This document shows, in pieces, positions 7,588-17,166 of a DNA stretch of 64,000 nucleotides. Within the stretch, counting starts at the first letter, position 1; every line of letters starts with the position of its first letter. The DNA is taken from positions 372,001 through 436,000 of the forward strand of contig NZ_BBYG01000012.1 in assembly GCF_001184025.1 (NCBI RefSeq), read 5' to 3'. A model generated the notes under the pieces. That model made no database searches. It worked only from the letters and a program-made list of their open reading frames with translations, and was not told the origin of the DNA. Position numbers and translations under genes: made by a program. The DNA comes from Streptomyces maremycinicus (GTDB lineage: Bacteria; Actinomycetota; Actinomycetes; Streptomycetales; Streptomycetaceae).

Positions 7588-8595
7588 GTGCAGAATCAAC
7601 GGACTGTGGCCGACGGCCTGCGGGTCGTCGTGCGGGCGTCCGTGTACGCCGTGCTCGGCGGCGCCGCGCTGGTCGCCATCGCGACCGTCGTGTCGGTCCT
7701 CGGGCCGCTCCTCGCGCTCGACCTCTACACCCCGCCGGTGGCCGCCTGGTGGACGGTGTTCACCGCCGTCGCCGTGCAGGGGGTGCCCTTCCTGCTGCTC
7801 GGGACGGTCGTCTCGGCGGCGATCGGCGCGTTCGTGCCGGACCGGGTGTTCCGGCGGCTCCTGCCGCGCAACCCCGCGCTCGCCGTGCCGGTCGCGGGTC
7901 TGGCCGGGGTCGTGCTGCCCGGCTGCGAGTGCGCCTCCGTGCCGGTGGCCGGGAGCCTGATGCGGCGCGGGGTGGCCCCGGCGGCCGCCCTCGCCTTCCT
8001 GCTGTCCGCACCCGCGATCAATCCGGTCGTGCTCGTCGCGACCTCCATCGCCTTTCCCGGGCAGCCGGAGATGGTCCTGGCCCGGCTGCTCGCCTCGCTC
8101 GGCACCGCCGTCGTGATGGGCTGGCTCTGGGCGCGGTTCGGCAAGGAGAAGTGGCTGCGGCTGCCCGGGCGGGGGGCCGCCTCGGCGGCCGCCACCGGAC
8201 CCCGCGCCTTCCTCACCGGGCTCCAGCACGACTTCCTGCACGCGGGCGGCTTCCTGGTGCTGGGCGCTGCGGCCGCGGCGACCTTCAACATCGCCGTCCC
8301 GCGCTCGGTCCTCGACCTCTTCACCGGGTCGCCCTGGCTCGCGGTGCCGCTGCTGGCCGTACTGGCCGTCGTGCTGTGCGTGTGCAGCGAGGCCGATGCC
8401 TTCGTCGCCGCCTCCCTGAGCGCCTTCCCGCCCACCGCGCGGCTGGCGTTCATGGTGGTCGGCCCGATGGTGGACCTCAAGCTGCTCGCCCTCCAGGCGG
8501 GCACCTTCGGCCGGTCCTTCGCCGTGCGGTTCGCGTCGTCGACCTGGGTGGTGGCCGTGGCCGCCAGCGTCCTCGTGGGGTGGTGGCTGCTGTGA
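7588..8595 (+). CDS. ArsP/DUF318-type permease
   Basis: The 335-residue product has about eight hydrophobic segments and the family signature PGCECASVPVAGSLMRRG, in which two Cys lie at the membrane interface, followed by FLLSAPAINPVV and later CVCSEADAFVAAS and GPMVDLKL. These are the conserved motifs of the permease family DUF318/ArsP (PF03773). Members export organoarsenicals or handle other metals and metalloids. The gene overlaps the next one by 4 bp (GTGA), and a DUF318 plus TIGR03943 pair is a known arrangement, for example ycgR-ycgQ in Bacillus subtilis. GTG 7588 is chosen because of the -10-like TAGCTT just upstream. Confidence 0.87.
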   Translation: MQNQRTVADGLRVVVRASVYAVLGGAALVAIATVVSVLGPLLALDLYTPPVAAWWTVFTAVAVQGVPFLLLGTVVSAAIGAFVPDRVFRRLLPRNPALAVPVAGLAGVVLPGCECASVPVAGSLMRRGVAPAAALAFLLSAPAINPVVLVATSIAFPGQPEMVLARLLASLGTAVVMGWLWARFGKEKWLRLPGRGAASAAATGPRAFLTGLQHDFLHAGGFLVLGAAAAATFNIAVPRSVLDLFTGSPWLAVPLLAVLAVVLCVCSEADAFVAASLSAFPPTARLAFMVVGPMVDLKLLALQAGTFGRSFAVRFASSTWVVAVAASVLVGWWLL

Positions 8596-9494
8596 GGCGG
8601 TACGGACCGGCGGCGCTGCTCCTCCTGACGGGCGGCGCGGTCCTGCGGATCACCCTCTTCGGCGATCTGTACCTGCGCTATGTGCAGGCCGGCCTGCGCC
8701 CCTACCTGATCGTGTCCGGGGTCGCGCTGGTGCTGCTGGGCGTCGTGACGGCGGTCCTGCACCACCGCCCGCCCGGCCCTCACGAGGACGGCCCTCACGA
8801 GGACGGCGATCACGAGGACGGCGATCACGGGGACGGCGATCACGGGGACGGCGGGCGCGGGGACGGCGGGCATGGGGGCGGCGCCCGTGGTGGGGACGGC
8901 GATCACGAGCTCGGCGATCACGAAGGCGGTGACCGTGCGGAGGACGGTGTTCACCGAGGCGGTGGGGGACACGAGGGGCACTCCCACGGGCCCGCCGGGC
9001 CCCGGGTAGCCTGGCTGCTCACCCTCCCCGCGCTCGCCCTCCTCCTCTTCCCGCCGCCGGCCCTCGGCTCCTACAGCGCCGGCCGCGAGGCCGCCCAGCG
9101 GGCCGCGCAGGGCGTCGGCAGCTTCCCCGCGCTCCCGGCCGGGAACCCGGTCGAGCTGACCGTCGCCGAGTTCAGCTCACGCGCGATCTACGACAGCGGA
9201 CGTTCGCTGTCGGGCCGTACCGTCCGCATGACCGGCTTCGTCACCCATGGCGACGACGGCACGTGGTACGTCACCCGCCTCCTCGTCACCTGCTGCGCCG
9301 CCGACGCCACCACCGGCAAGGTCGAGATCCGGGACGCGGACGACGACGTCCTGCCCGCCGACACCTGGGTCACCGTCACCGGCACCTGGCGGCCGAAGGG
9401 CAGCCTCGGCTCCGACGCCGCCTGGCCGCCGGCCCTGGACGCGGCCACGGTCACGCGGGTGAAGCAGCCCGCGGATCCGTACGAGAAGGCGTAG
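8592..9494 (+). CDS. TIGR03943-family membrane protein with His/Asp-rich loop
   Basis: The 300-residue protein starts with GTG overlapping the permease stop. Two hydrophobic segments (residues ~5-25 and ~38-58) are followed by a ~75-residue loop with about 16 His and many Asp/Glu/Gly in HEDG- and HGDG-type repeats, which looks like a metal-binding region. A third hydrophobic segment leads to an extracytoplasmic domain (~170-300) with VRMTGFVTH, LLVTCCAADA and VTVTGTWRP, the OB-fold-like part typical of TIGR03943. It probably forms a complex with the permease, delivering or binding the transported metal. Which metal is unknown; Zn or Cu would suit the His content (inference). Confidence 0.85.
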   Translation: MRRYGPAALLLLTGGAVLRITLFGDLYLRYVQAGLRPYLIVSGVALVLLGVVTAVLHHRPPGPHEDGPHEDGDHEDGDHGDGDHGDGGRGDGGHGGGARGGDGDHELGDHEGGDRAEDGVHRGGGGHEGHSHGPAGPRVAWLLTLPALALLLFPPPALGSYSAGREAAQRAAQGVGSFPALPAGNPVELTVAEFSSRAIYDSGRSLSGRTVRMTGFVTHGDDGTWYVTRLLVTCCAADATTGKVEIRDADDDVLPADTWVTVTGTWRPKGSLGSDAAWPPALDAATVTRVKQPADPYEKA

Positions 9495-9588
9495 CCGCGC
9501 AGGTTCTCCCGGTGGGCGAGGGGTACCCGGCGGACCACGAGAGGTGGGCCGGCCCGTCGACGCAGGTGATGGCAGGTGAGGGCAGGTG

Positions 9589-10320
9589 ATGACCGTGAAC
9601 CACCGGGATCGGGACCAGATCGCCGGAGTCATCGCCGAGGAGACGCGCGGCGCCGGTCCGCGCGAGGTGCCCCAGCGGCTGTGTGACGCCGTACTGAAGC
9701 TGCTGCCGGTGAGCGGGGCGAGCATGTCGCTGCGCGGTGACGGCATGCCGGTGCCGCTGAGCGCGAGCGGTGAGCGGGCCGCGTTCGTGATGGAGATGCA
9801 GGTCAGCCTGGGGGACGGGCCCTCACTGGAGGCGGCGGCGACCGGTGCGGTGGTGTGCGCCGCGGATCTGCTGTCGGGCCGGGACGCCGCCCGCTGGCCG
9901 GTGTTCGCCCAGCAGGCGGCGGCCCTCGGGGTGCGGTCGGTGTACGCGCTGCCGCTGGGCACCCGCACGGTGTGCGTGGGCACCCTCGACCTCTGCCGGG
10001 ACGTGCCGGGCGAGCTTCCCGCCGAGGAGATCCGCACCGCGCGCGTGGTGGCCGAGGTCGTGACCGAGGCGCTGGTGGCGCTGTCGCGGGCCGGACCGCG
10101 GGACGTGGACGACCTCGGCGGCTGGCTCAGCCCGCTCGCCACCGACCATGACGACGTGTACCGGGCCGTCGGGATGGTCATGGTCCAGCTCGGCGTCGGC
10201 GCGGAGGAGGCGCTGTCGCTGCTGCGCGGCCACGCCTTCGCCCACAGCCTCACGGTGCTGGACCTGTCCCACGAGGTGGTCGCCCTGCGGACGGGCCTGG
10301 ACGCCGACCCGCCCCGCTGA
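9589..10320 (+). CDS. GAF-ANTAR domain RNA-binding regulator
   Basis: The 243-residue protein has a GAF sensor domain at ~25-150 (SGASMSLRGDG, MEMQVSLGDGP, SVYALPLGTRTVCVGTLDL) and an ANTAR domain at ~185-240 (VYRAVGMVMVQLGVGAEEALSLLRGHAF). ANTAR domains bind paired hairpins in mRNA leaders and prevent transcription termination. The GAF ligand is unknown. The upstream 9562-9590 region is a tandem decamer (GCAGGTGATG-like, three copies) that overlaps the start, so GTG 9586 and ATG 9589 are both possible; ATG is listed. No two-hexaloop target RNA was found in the flanks. Confidence 0.87.
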   Translation: MTVNHRDRDQIAGVIAEETRGAGPREVPQRLCDAVLKLLPVSGASMSLRGDGMPVPLSASGERAAFVMEMQVSLGDGPSLEAAATGAVVCAADLLSGRDAARWPVFAQQAAALGVRSVYALPLGTRTVCVGTLDLCRDVPGELPAEEIRTARVVAEVVTEALVALSRAGPRDVDDLGGWLSPLATDHDDVYRAVGMVMVQLGVGAEEALSLLRGHAFAHSLTVLDLSHEVVALRTGLDADPPR

Positions 10321-10409
10321 CCCGCACCCCCACCTACGCCCCGGGATGCCGGGCCCCCACCCCGGAGCCCTGCCCCACTCCGAGGCCCTTCCGGCGTCTC
10401 TCCGACCTC

Positions 10410-11195
10410 TCAGACCTGTACCTTCCCCTGCTGCCTGACGTCCGCCAGGCGACGGACGCCGAGCTGTACGGCCGCCTGGGTCGCCGCGTTGGGCGCGTCG
10501 CCGAGTCCGCCGTTGGTGAGGGCGAAGGCGTCCTCGCCCGCCCGGACGGCGGCGACGTCCAGGGTGAGGGCGGTCGGGTCGCCGTCGGAGTTCTTCTCGG
10601 ACGTCGCCCAGATCGTCAGGGTCACGCGCAGGCCCTGCCGGACGTCGCCCACCTCCGGCAGCGCCAGCTCGGAGACCTGCGCGTCCAGCACGGTGTCCCC
10701 GGTCGCCCGTGCGGTGAACCGGGCGCACTTCTGGGGCATCGTCTTCAGCCAGGCCAGCCTGGCGTCGATCGCCGCCGGACGGCTGCCGCTGAGCTGGTAG
10801 CGCAGCTGGGCGCCGGCGTCCGGGTCGTCGAGTCCGACGACCGCGCGGGCCGGGGCGCCGAGCAGCTCGTCGGCGTAGAGGGCGTCGAGGAGTTTCTGGC
10901 ACTCGGGGACGGAGGCGGTCGCCTTGAGCATGCCGTCCCGCCAGGTGGCGGCGCCGCGGGTCGGGGTCCAGGGCGCGCCGAGGTCGGTGTCGGTGATGAG
11001 GGCGGCGCGCGCCTGCGCCTCGGTGAGGCCGGGGGCGGTGGTCGGCGCGGTGGGCCTGGCCGAGGACCGCTCGACGCTCGGGGTGGCCGGATCGGCGGTC
11101 GGCGGATGCTCCAGACCGAGGGTGGCACAGCCGCTGGTGAGGACGGCGACGGTGACGAGGACGAACGTGGAGGCGAGGGGGGTGCGACGGGCCAT
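10410..11195 (-). CDS. Secreted lipoprotein of unknown function
   Basis: ATG at 11195 is preceded on the minus strand by GGAGG at a 9-nt distance. The N-terminus of the 261-residue product has a lipobox (VAVLTSGC), so Cys ~25 is the lipidated residue and the protein is anchored outside the membrane. A Thr/Pro-rich linker leads to a domain of ~190 residues with LTEAQARAALITDTDLGAPW, typical of Streptomyces lipoproteins of unknown role, and a C-terminal part with VTLTIWATSEKN. Its start lies 205 bp from the divergent threonine attenuator. Function is not known. Confidence 0.78.
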   Translation of the reverse strand: MARRTPLASTFVLVTVAVLTSGCATLGLEHPPTADPATPSVERSSARPTAPTTAPGLTEAQARAALITDTDLGAPWTPTRGAATWRDGMLKATASVPECQKLLDALYADELLGAPARAVVGLDDPDAGAQLRYQLSGSRPAAIDARLAWLKTMPQKCARFTARATGDTVLDAQVSELALPEVGDVRQGLRVTLTIWATSEKNSDGDPTALTLDVAAVRAGEDAFALTNGGLGDAPNAATQAAVQLGVRRLADVRQQGKVQV

Positions 11196-11400
11196 CGGGG
11201 GGTGCCTCCAGGAGTGCGCGCGGGTGCCTCCTCTCACGGCAACACCGGTGCCACGAGCCGACCAGCGCGGCGGGCCGTACGGGTTACCGGCGTTGGTGCG
11301 GGCGGGTGGCGGGTGGCGGGTGGCGGGCGGCGGGTCCGGGGAGCGGCGGCCGCGGAAAACGGATCGCGTCCCGCGGGACCGCGTTGCTACGGTCGCCGGT

Positions 11401-11457
11401 ATGAAGCGCGCCCAGCCGTCCCTCACGACGACGCCGGACCCCGTCCCGGCGCGCTGA
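11401..11457 (+). CDS. Threonine-rich attenuator leader peptide, 18 aa
   Basis: The short frame encodes MKRAQPSLTTTPDPVPAR. Three adjacent Thr codons (all ACG) in an 18-residue peptide just upstream of a terminator and a threonyl-tRNA synthetase paralogue are the hallmark of ribosome-mediated attenuation. No ribosome site is needed if the transcript is leaderless, as the -10 position suggests. Confidence 0.7.
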   Translation: MKRAQPSLTTTPDPVPAR

Positions 11458-11473
11458 TCCACGGACCGATGTC

Positions 11474-11505
11474 CGAAGCCCCGGGGCGAGTGCCCCGGGG
11501 CTTCG
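11474..11505 (+). terminator. Attenuator terminator hairpin
   Basis: A perfect 14-bp stem (arms 11474-11487 and 11492-11505) closes a GAGT loop. It lies 17 nt after the leader-peptide stop codon and 45 nt before the synthetase start. It lacks a U-tract, as many Streptomyces terminators do. Confidence 0.8.
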
Positions 11506-11550
11506 ACGTGCCCCGGTCTCTCGCCCCTTCCCGAGCGAGGGAGCCCCCCC

Positions 11551-12927
11551 ATGAACGCCCAGCCGCACCCACGACACGACGACCATGACGGTCCCGCCGA
11601 CCGCACCAGCGCCGACGGCCCCGACAGCCCCGACGGACACGGCAGCCACAACAGCCCCACCGACCACAACAGCCCCACCGACCACGACGGCCGTGTCGGC
11701 GACGGCGGGCAGGGCCATGACCACCGGCGTCTCGGCCGCGAGCTCGGTCTCTTCGACACCGACCCCCTGATGGGCGCCGGCCTGCCGTACTGGCTGCCGG
11801 ACGGCGCGGTCGTACGCCATGCCCTGGAGGAGTACGTGCGCCGGGCCGAGCGCGCCGCCGGCTACCGGCACGTGTACTCGCCGGTCCTCGGCAAGCGTGA
11901 GCTGTACGAGATCTCCGGTCACTGGGCCCACTACTGCGAGGACATGTTCCCGCCGATGGAGCTGGGAGCCGAACAGGTCGTGCTGCGTCCCAGTCTCTGC
12001 CCCCACCACGCGCTCATCTACCGCTCCCGCTCCCACAGTTACCGCGAACTTCCGCTGCGGATAGCGGAGTTGGGCGGCATGTACCGTTCAGAGCCGTCCG
12101 GTGTGCTCGGCGGGCTGACCCGGGTCCGGGCCATCCAGCTCAACGACGCCCATGTCTTCTGCACCCTGGACCAGGCCGTCGAGGAGGCCGGGGCCGCCCT
12201 GGAGCTCATCGGCCGGGCCTACGCGGACCTGGGGATCCGCGCGTCCCGGTACCGGCTCTCCCTGCCGGGCGAGGGCGGTAAGTACGTCGCCGACCCGGAG
12301 CTCTGGCGGCGGGCCACCGACCTGCTCCGGGAGGTCCTTCGGCAGGCGGGCGTCGCCTACGAGGCCGTCGAGGGCGAGGCGGCGTTCTACGGTCCGAAGA
12401 TCGACGTCCAGATCACCGACCGGGCGGGCCGGGAGGCGACCCTGTCCACCGTCCAGATCGACTTCCACCAGCCGGAACGCTTCGATCTGACCTACATCGG
12501 CGCCGACGGGGCGAAACACCGGCCGGTGATGGTGCACCGCAGTGTCATCGGCAGTGTGGAACGGGCCGTGGCACACCTCCTCGAGGAACACGGCGGCGCG
12601 TTCCCGGTGTGGCTGGCGCCCGTCCAGCTGGTCGTGCTGCCGGTGTCGGAGGCGCAGGAGGAACGGGCGGCGGAGCTGGTGCGGCGGGCGGTGGCGGCCG
12701 GTCTCCGGGCGGAGCTCGCCGGGCCGGACCGGGGCAGCCTGGGGGCCCGGATCCGGGCGGCGAGGCTGGTGCCGTACCAGGCGGTGATCGGGGAGCGGGA
12801 GGCGCACGGCGACCTGGCCGCCGTCCGGCTGCGCGACGGCCGCCGCCCGGGGGAGCTGCCCGCCGACGAACTGCTCCGCCGGATCGGCCAGCGGGCGGCG
12901 GCGCGCGGCACCGGACTGTGGGCGTGA
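11551..12927 (+). CDS. Threonyl-tRNA synthetase paralogue lacking TGS and editing domains
   Basis: The 458-residue product matches the catalytic and anticodon-binding parts of class II threonyl-tRNA synthetase, which is normally ~640-680 aa. Residues ~70-350 carry the motifs RPSLCPHHA, LPLRIAELGGMYRSEPSG, RVRAIQLNDAHVFC and MVHRSVIGSVER, so the Zn-binding Cys/His/His set is intact. Residues ~355-450 are the anticodon-binding domain. The N-terminal TGS and Ser-tRNA editing domains are absent, replaced by ~65 disordered His/Asp/Ser residues with an NSPTDH repeat. It should charge tRNA-Thr but cannot clear Ser-tRNA-Thr. The upstream Thr attenuator suggests induction when normal ThrRS fails, for instance under starvation or a ThrRS inhibitor such as borrelidin (inference). 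Confidence 0.88.
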   Translation: MNAQPHPRHDDHDGPADRTSADGPDSPDGHGSHNSPTDHNSPTDHDGRVGDGGQGHDHRRLGRELGLFDTDPLMGAGLPYWLPDGAVVRHALEEYVRRAERAAGYRHVYSPVLGKRELYEISGHWAHYCEDMFPPMELGAEQVVLRPSLCPHHALIYRSRSHSYRELPLRIAELGGMYRSEPSGVLGGLTRVRAIQLNDAHVFCTLDQAVEEAGAALELIGRAYADLGIRASRYRLSLPGEGGKYVADPELWRRATDLLREVLRQAGVAYEAVEGEAAFYGPKIDVQITDRAGREATLSTVQIDFHQPERFDLTYIGADGAKHRPVMVHRSVIGSVERAVAHLLEEHGGAFPVWLAPVQLVVLPVSEAQEERAAELVRRAVAAGLRAELAGPDRGSLGARIRAARLVPYQAVIGEREAHGDLAAVRLRDGRRPGELPADELLRRIGQRAAARGTGLWA

Positions 12928-12984
12928 ACGCGCCCGCATAGGGTCGGTGGCGACGGCGACCGTGGTGCGGAAGGAGTCCCCGAG

Positions 12985-13944
12985 GTGACCGAGCAGCCCA
13001 TTCCCGTGATCATCGACTGCGACACGGGCGTCGACGACGCCCTGGCCCTGCTGTTCGCAGTGCGCCATCCCGGCCTGGACGTGCGGGCGGTGACGTGCGT
13101 GGCGGGGAACACGGACGTGGACGGCGTGGTCCGCAACACGCTGACCGTGCTGGAGTACGCGGGCGCCGGTGACATCCCGGTGGCCCGGGGCGCCGCGCGA
13201 CCGCTGATCGAACCGGTCCGCACGGCGAGCCATGTGCACGGGCAGGACGGCATGGGCGACCTGGGTCTGCCCGCCCCCACCCGCAGGCCGGTCGACGTGG
13301 ACGCGGTCACGCTGCTGCGCCGGGAGATCCTCGCCTCCCCGCGCCCGGTCACCCTCGTTCCCACCGCCCCGCTGACCAACATCGCCCTGCTGCTGCGCAC
13401 CCACCCGGAGGTGACGGCCAACATCGAGCGGATCGTGTTCATGGGCGGCGCGGTGACGACCGGGAACGCCACGCCGGTCGCGGAGTTCAACGTGTGGCAC
13501 GACCCGGAGGCGGCCGCGATCCTGCTCACCGCGGGGGTGCCGATCACCATGTACGGCCTGGACGTCTTCAAGCGGGTCCTGGTACCGGCGGCGGACGTGG
13601 CGCGGCTGCGGGCGAGCCCGGAGCCGCGGCTGCGGCTGGCCGGCGAACTGCTCGCCCACCGTGACCCGGCCACCTCCGGCGACCCGACGCCGACCGGTGG
13701 TCTCGGCGACGCGGGCGCGGTCTGCGCGGTGGCCGACCCGGCGGGCCTGACCACCGAACTCCTCCCGGTGGAGGTCTCGCTGGGCCCGGGTCCCGCCCGC
13801 GGCCAGACGGTCGTCGACCGCCGCCCGCGTCCCGGCGAGTCCGAGATCCACGAGGGCGTCCGTGAACAGACGCTGGTGGACGTGGCGCTGGACGTGGACG
13901 TGGAGCGCTACGTGAAGCTGTGGCTGACGGCGCTGGAGAGCTGA
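12985..13944 (+). CDS. Inosine-uridine preferring nucleoside hydrolase family protein
   Basis: The 319-residue protein has the N-terminal Ca-binding signature DCDTGVDDALAL, then CVAGNTDVDGVVRN, LVPTAPLTNIALLLR, FMGGAVTTGNATPVAEFNVWHDPEAA and a terminal VDVALDVDVERY, covering the whole IU-nucleoside hydrolase fold (usual length 310-330). Such enzymes cleave the N-glycosidic bond of ribonucleosides for purine or pyrimidine salvage in the cytoplasm. GTG at 12985 follows an AAGGAG ribosome site. The gene starts 57 bp after the ThrRS-like gene in the same direction, so it may be co-transcribed through the same attenuator. Confidence 0.9.
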   Translation: MTEQPIPVIIDCDTGVDDALALLFAVRHPGLDVRAVTCVAGNTDVDGVVRNTLTVLEYAGAGDIPVARGAARPLIEPVRTASHVHGQDGMGDLGLPAPTRRPVDVDAVTLLRREILASPRPVTLVPTAPLTNIALLLRTHPEVTANIERIVFMGGAVTTGNATPVAEFNVWHDPEAAAILLTAGVPITMYGLDVFKRVLVPAADVARLRASPEPRLRLAGELLAHRDPATSGDPTPTGGLGDAGAVCAVADPAGLTTELLPVEVSLGPGPARGQTVVDRRPRPGESEIHEGVREQTLVDVALDVDVERYVKLWLTALES

Positions 13945-14031
13945 CCCCCCCGACCGCCCCCCGGCCCCGCCACCCCGACAGCCCCCGGCCCCGGCACCCC
14001 GGCCGTACCCCACCGGCTCCTCGCGCACGGA

Positions 14032-14067
14032 ACGCGGGCCCGGGAGCGTTCACCCCCGGGCCCGCGT
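14032..14067. terminator. Bidirectional stem-loop
   Basis: A perfect 13-bp inverted repeat (14032-14044 and 14055-14067, 10-nt loop) lies between the convergent nucleoside hydrolase and LAETG surface-protein genes. Confidence 0.8.
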
Positions 14068-14118
14068 CACCTCGGCCATGTCACCTCGGCCATGTCACGT
14101 CGGCCGTGTCGGCCGTGT
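14068..14118. repeat. Short tandem repeat, 14-bp unit
   Basis: The unit CACCTCGGCCATGT occurs twice, then a variant (CACGTCGGCCGTGT) and a partial fourth copy. It lies directly behind the terminator and before the stop codon of the minus-strand gene; no function is evident. Confidence 0.7.
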
Positions 14119-14135
14119 CTGTCGGGTCGGCCAGG

Positions 14136-15113
14136 TCAGCCGCGCAGGGCCTTGCGGCGGCGGGTGGCGACCACGATCGCCGCGCCACCGAGGAGCAGCG
14201 CGGCCGCGCCGCCCGCGATCAGCGGGGTGTTGCTGTCCGCACCGGTCTCGGCGAGGTCACCGCCGCCGCCGCCGTTCGGCGTGGGGGCGGGCGCGCCGGT
14301 GGACGCGGAGGCGGACGGCGTCGGCGTGCCGGACTCCGACTCCGACGCCGAAGGCGACGGCGACGCGGACGTGCTTCCGGACGGGGACCCGGACGGCTCC
14401 GAGGGCTTCGACGGCTCCGACGGCGTCGAGGCGGACGGCGACGGGGCCCCGCCGCCCCCGGCCGGCGGTGACGACGGGGGCTGCTCGGTCACCGTGCAGT
14501 CCTTCGTGCCGCCGTTCCAGGCCGCGATCAGCTTGTCCTTGATGACCGGGCGGTCCGGCCCCTTGGGCAGGTCGCCGTGGACGAAGCCGTCCTTCGCGTC
14601 GAGCTCGCCGTCGAACTTGACCGCGCCGCGGTAGAGGTCGATCTGGGCGTAGCAGCCCGCGTCGGGCACGGCGATGTCGAGGGAGTCGGTCTGGCCCGGC
14701 TTGACCGTGACGCTGTCGAAGTCGATGAAGACCTGCTCGCCGGAGGTGGCGAAGCTGGGGCCGTGGGCCAGGTAGGAGGCGAGGGAGGCGGTGCACGTCG
14801 ACGCGTCGCCGGCCGCGCGGACCTTGACGTGGATCTTGCCGTCGTCGGTCGGCTTGAGGTTCTGGTCGTCGACCCGGACCGAGTCGTAGAAGTGGGTGCC
14901 GTCGAGCGAGAACTGGCAGCGGTCGGCGCCCGTCTCGGTGCCCGCGCCCGTCCCCGGCTGGTACTGGCCGCCGGACTTCCAGCCGTCGCCGCCGGGAGTG
15001 CCGGTGCCGGCGAAGGCGCCGGAGGCGGCGGCGAGGGAGGCGGCGCACAGGGTGAGCGAAGCGGCGCCCGTCCCCAGCAGGCGGCGTGCGGTGAGACGTC
15101 TCGCTATGGACAT
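14136..15113 (-). CDS. Sortase-anchored (LAETG) secreted surface protein
   Basis: The 325-residue product has a long basic signal peptide (MSIARRLTARRLLGTG, then an Ala/Leu core ending SGAFA), a globular domain of about 185 residues with paired Cys, a Ser/Pro/Glu-rich spacer of ~55 residues, and a C-terminal sorting signal: LAETG at ~286, a hydrophobic segment, and a basic RRRKALRG tail. LAxTG is the motif used by class E sortases of Streptomyces, so the protein is predicted to be covalently attached to the cell wall. The globular part resembles no domain I can name. An in-frame ATG at 15146 is an alternative start, but the signal peptide fits 15113 better. Confidence 0.82.
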   Translation of the reverse strand: MSIARRLTARRLLGTGAASLTLCAASLAAASGAFAGTGTPGGDGWKSGGQYQPGTGAGTETGADRCQFSLDGTHFYDSVRVDDQNLKPTDDGKIHVKVRAAGDASTCTASLASYLAHGPSFATSGEQVFIDFDSVTVKPGQTDSLDIAVPDAGCYAQIDLYRGAVKFDGELDAKDGFVHGDLPKGPDRPVIKDKLIAAWNGGTKDCTVTEQPPSSPPAGGGGAPSPSASTPSEPSKPSEPSGSPSGSTSASPSPSASESESGTPTPSASASTGAPAPTPNGGGGGDLAETGADSNTPLIAGGAAALLLGGAAIVVATRRRKALRG

Positions 15114-15362
15114 GCGAATCCATTCTTGGCGAATGCCAGGACTCATCGGCCGGAGTTGAGCGGCCGGGGCTGATTGGTCAGATCAGAAGAAGAAACACCG
15201 GGCCCTCCGGTCACAGGGGCCACAGCGTGCGCCCATCGTCATGCGGATCACGGACCGCTGTCAACCTGCCTCAAACCTCTGGGAGTTCAAGGTTTCATCA
15301 CACCTCCGCCACGTGCGGAGCCATCCACTCCGAAGGGCCCGCACGTTCACTTTCCGGGCGGA

Positions 15363-17030
<1,668 letters not shown>

Positions 17031-17166
17031 GTCCTGTCCCGGCGGACCCGTGCCGTCACCGACCGGGACCAAGTGGAAGTGAAACATTCCGGTCCGCGCA
17101 CCACGTCTGTTGAGAGTGAGGCACATGTTCCGTCGTGTGCCCGAATTTCCTCTCTGAGGAGGACAG

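Larger units (their letters stand above)
11388..11505 (+). promoter_or_regulatory. Threonine attenuator controlling the ThrRS-like gene
   Basis: The region combines a -10-like TACGGT (11388-11393), a leader peptide gene whose ATG (11401) lies 7 nt after it and is therefore probably leaderless, three consecutive ACG Thr codons (11425-11433), and a perfect terminator hairpin (11474-11505) about 45 nt before the synthetase start. The classical reading is that a shortage of charged tRNA-Thr stalls the ribosome at the Thr codons and lets transcription continue. An upstream CCCCG (near 11440) could pair with CGGGG of the terminator arm as a short antiterminator, but that pairing is only 5 bp and is speculative. 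A 5-bp hairpin at 11462-11475 abuts the terminator. Confidence 0.72.

Noticed and set aside
9562..9590. GCAGGTGATG tandem copies as a regulator site
   Set aside because: Only three short degenerate copies overlapping the start codon; more likely a local slippage product providing alternative starts.
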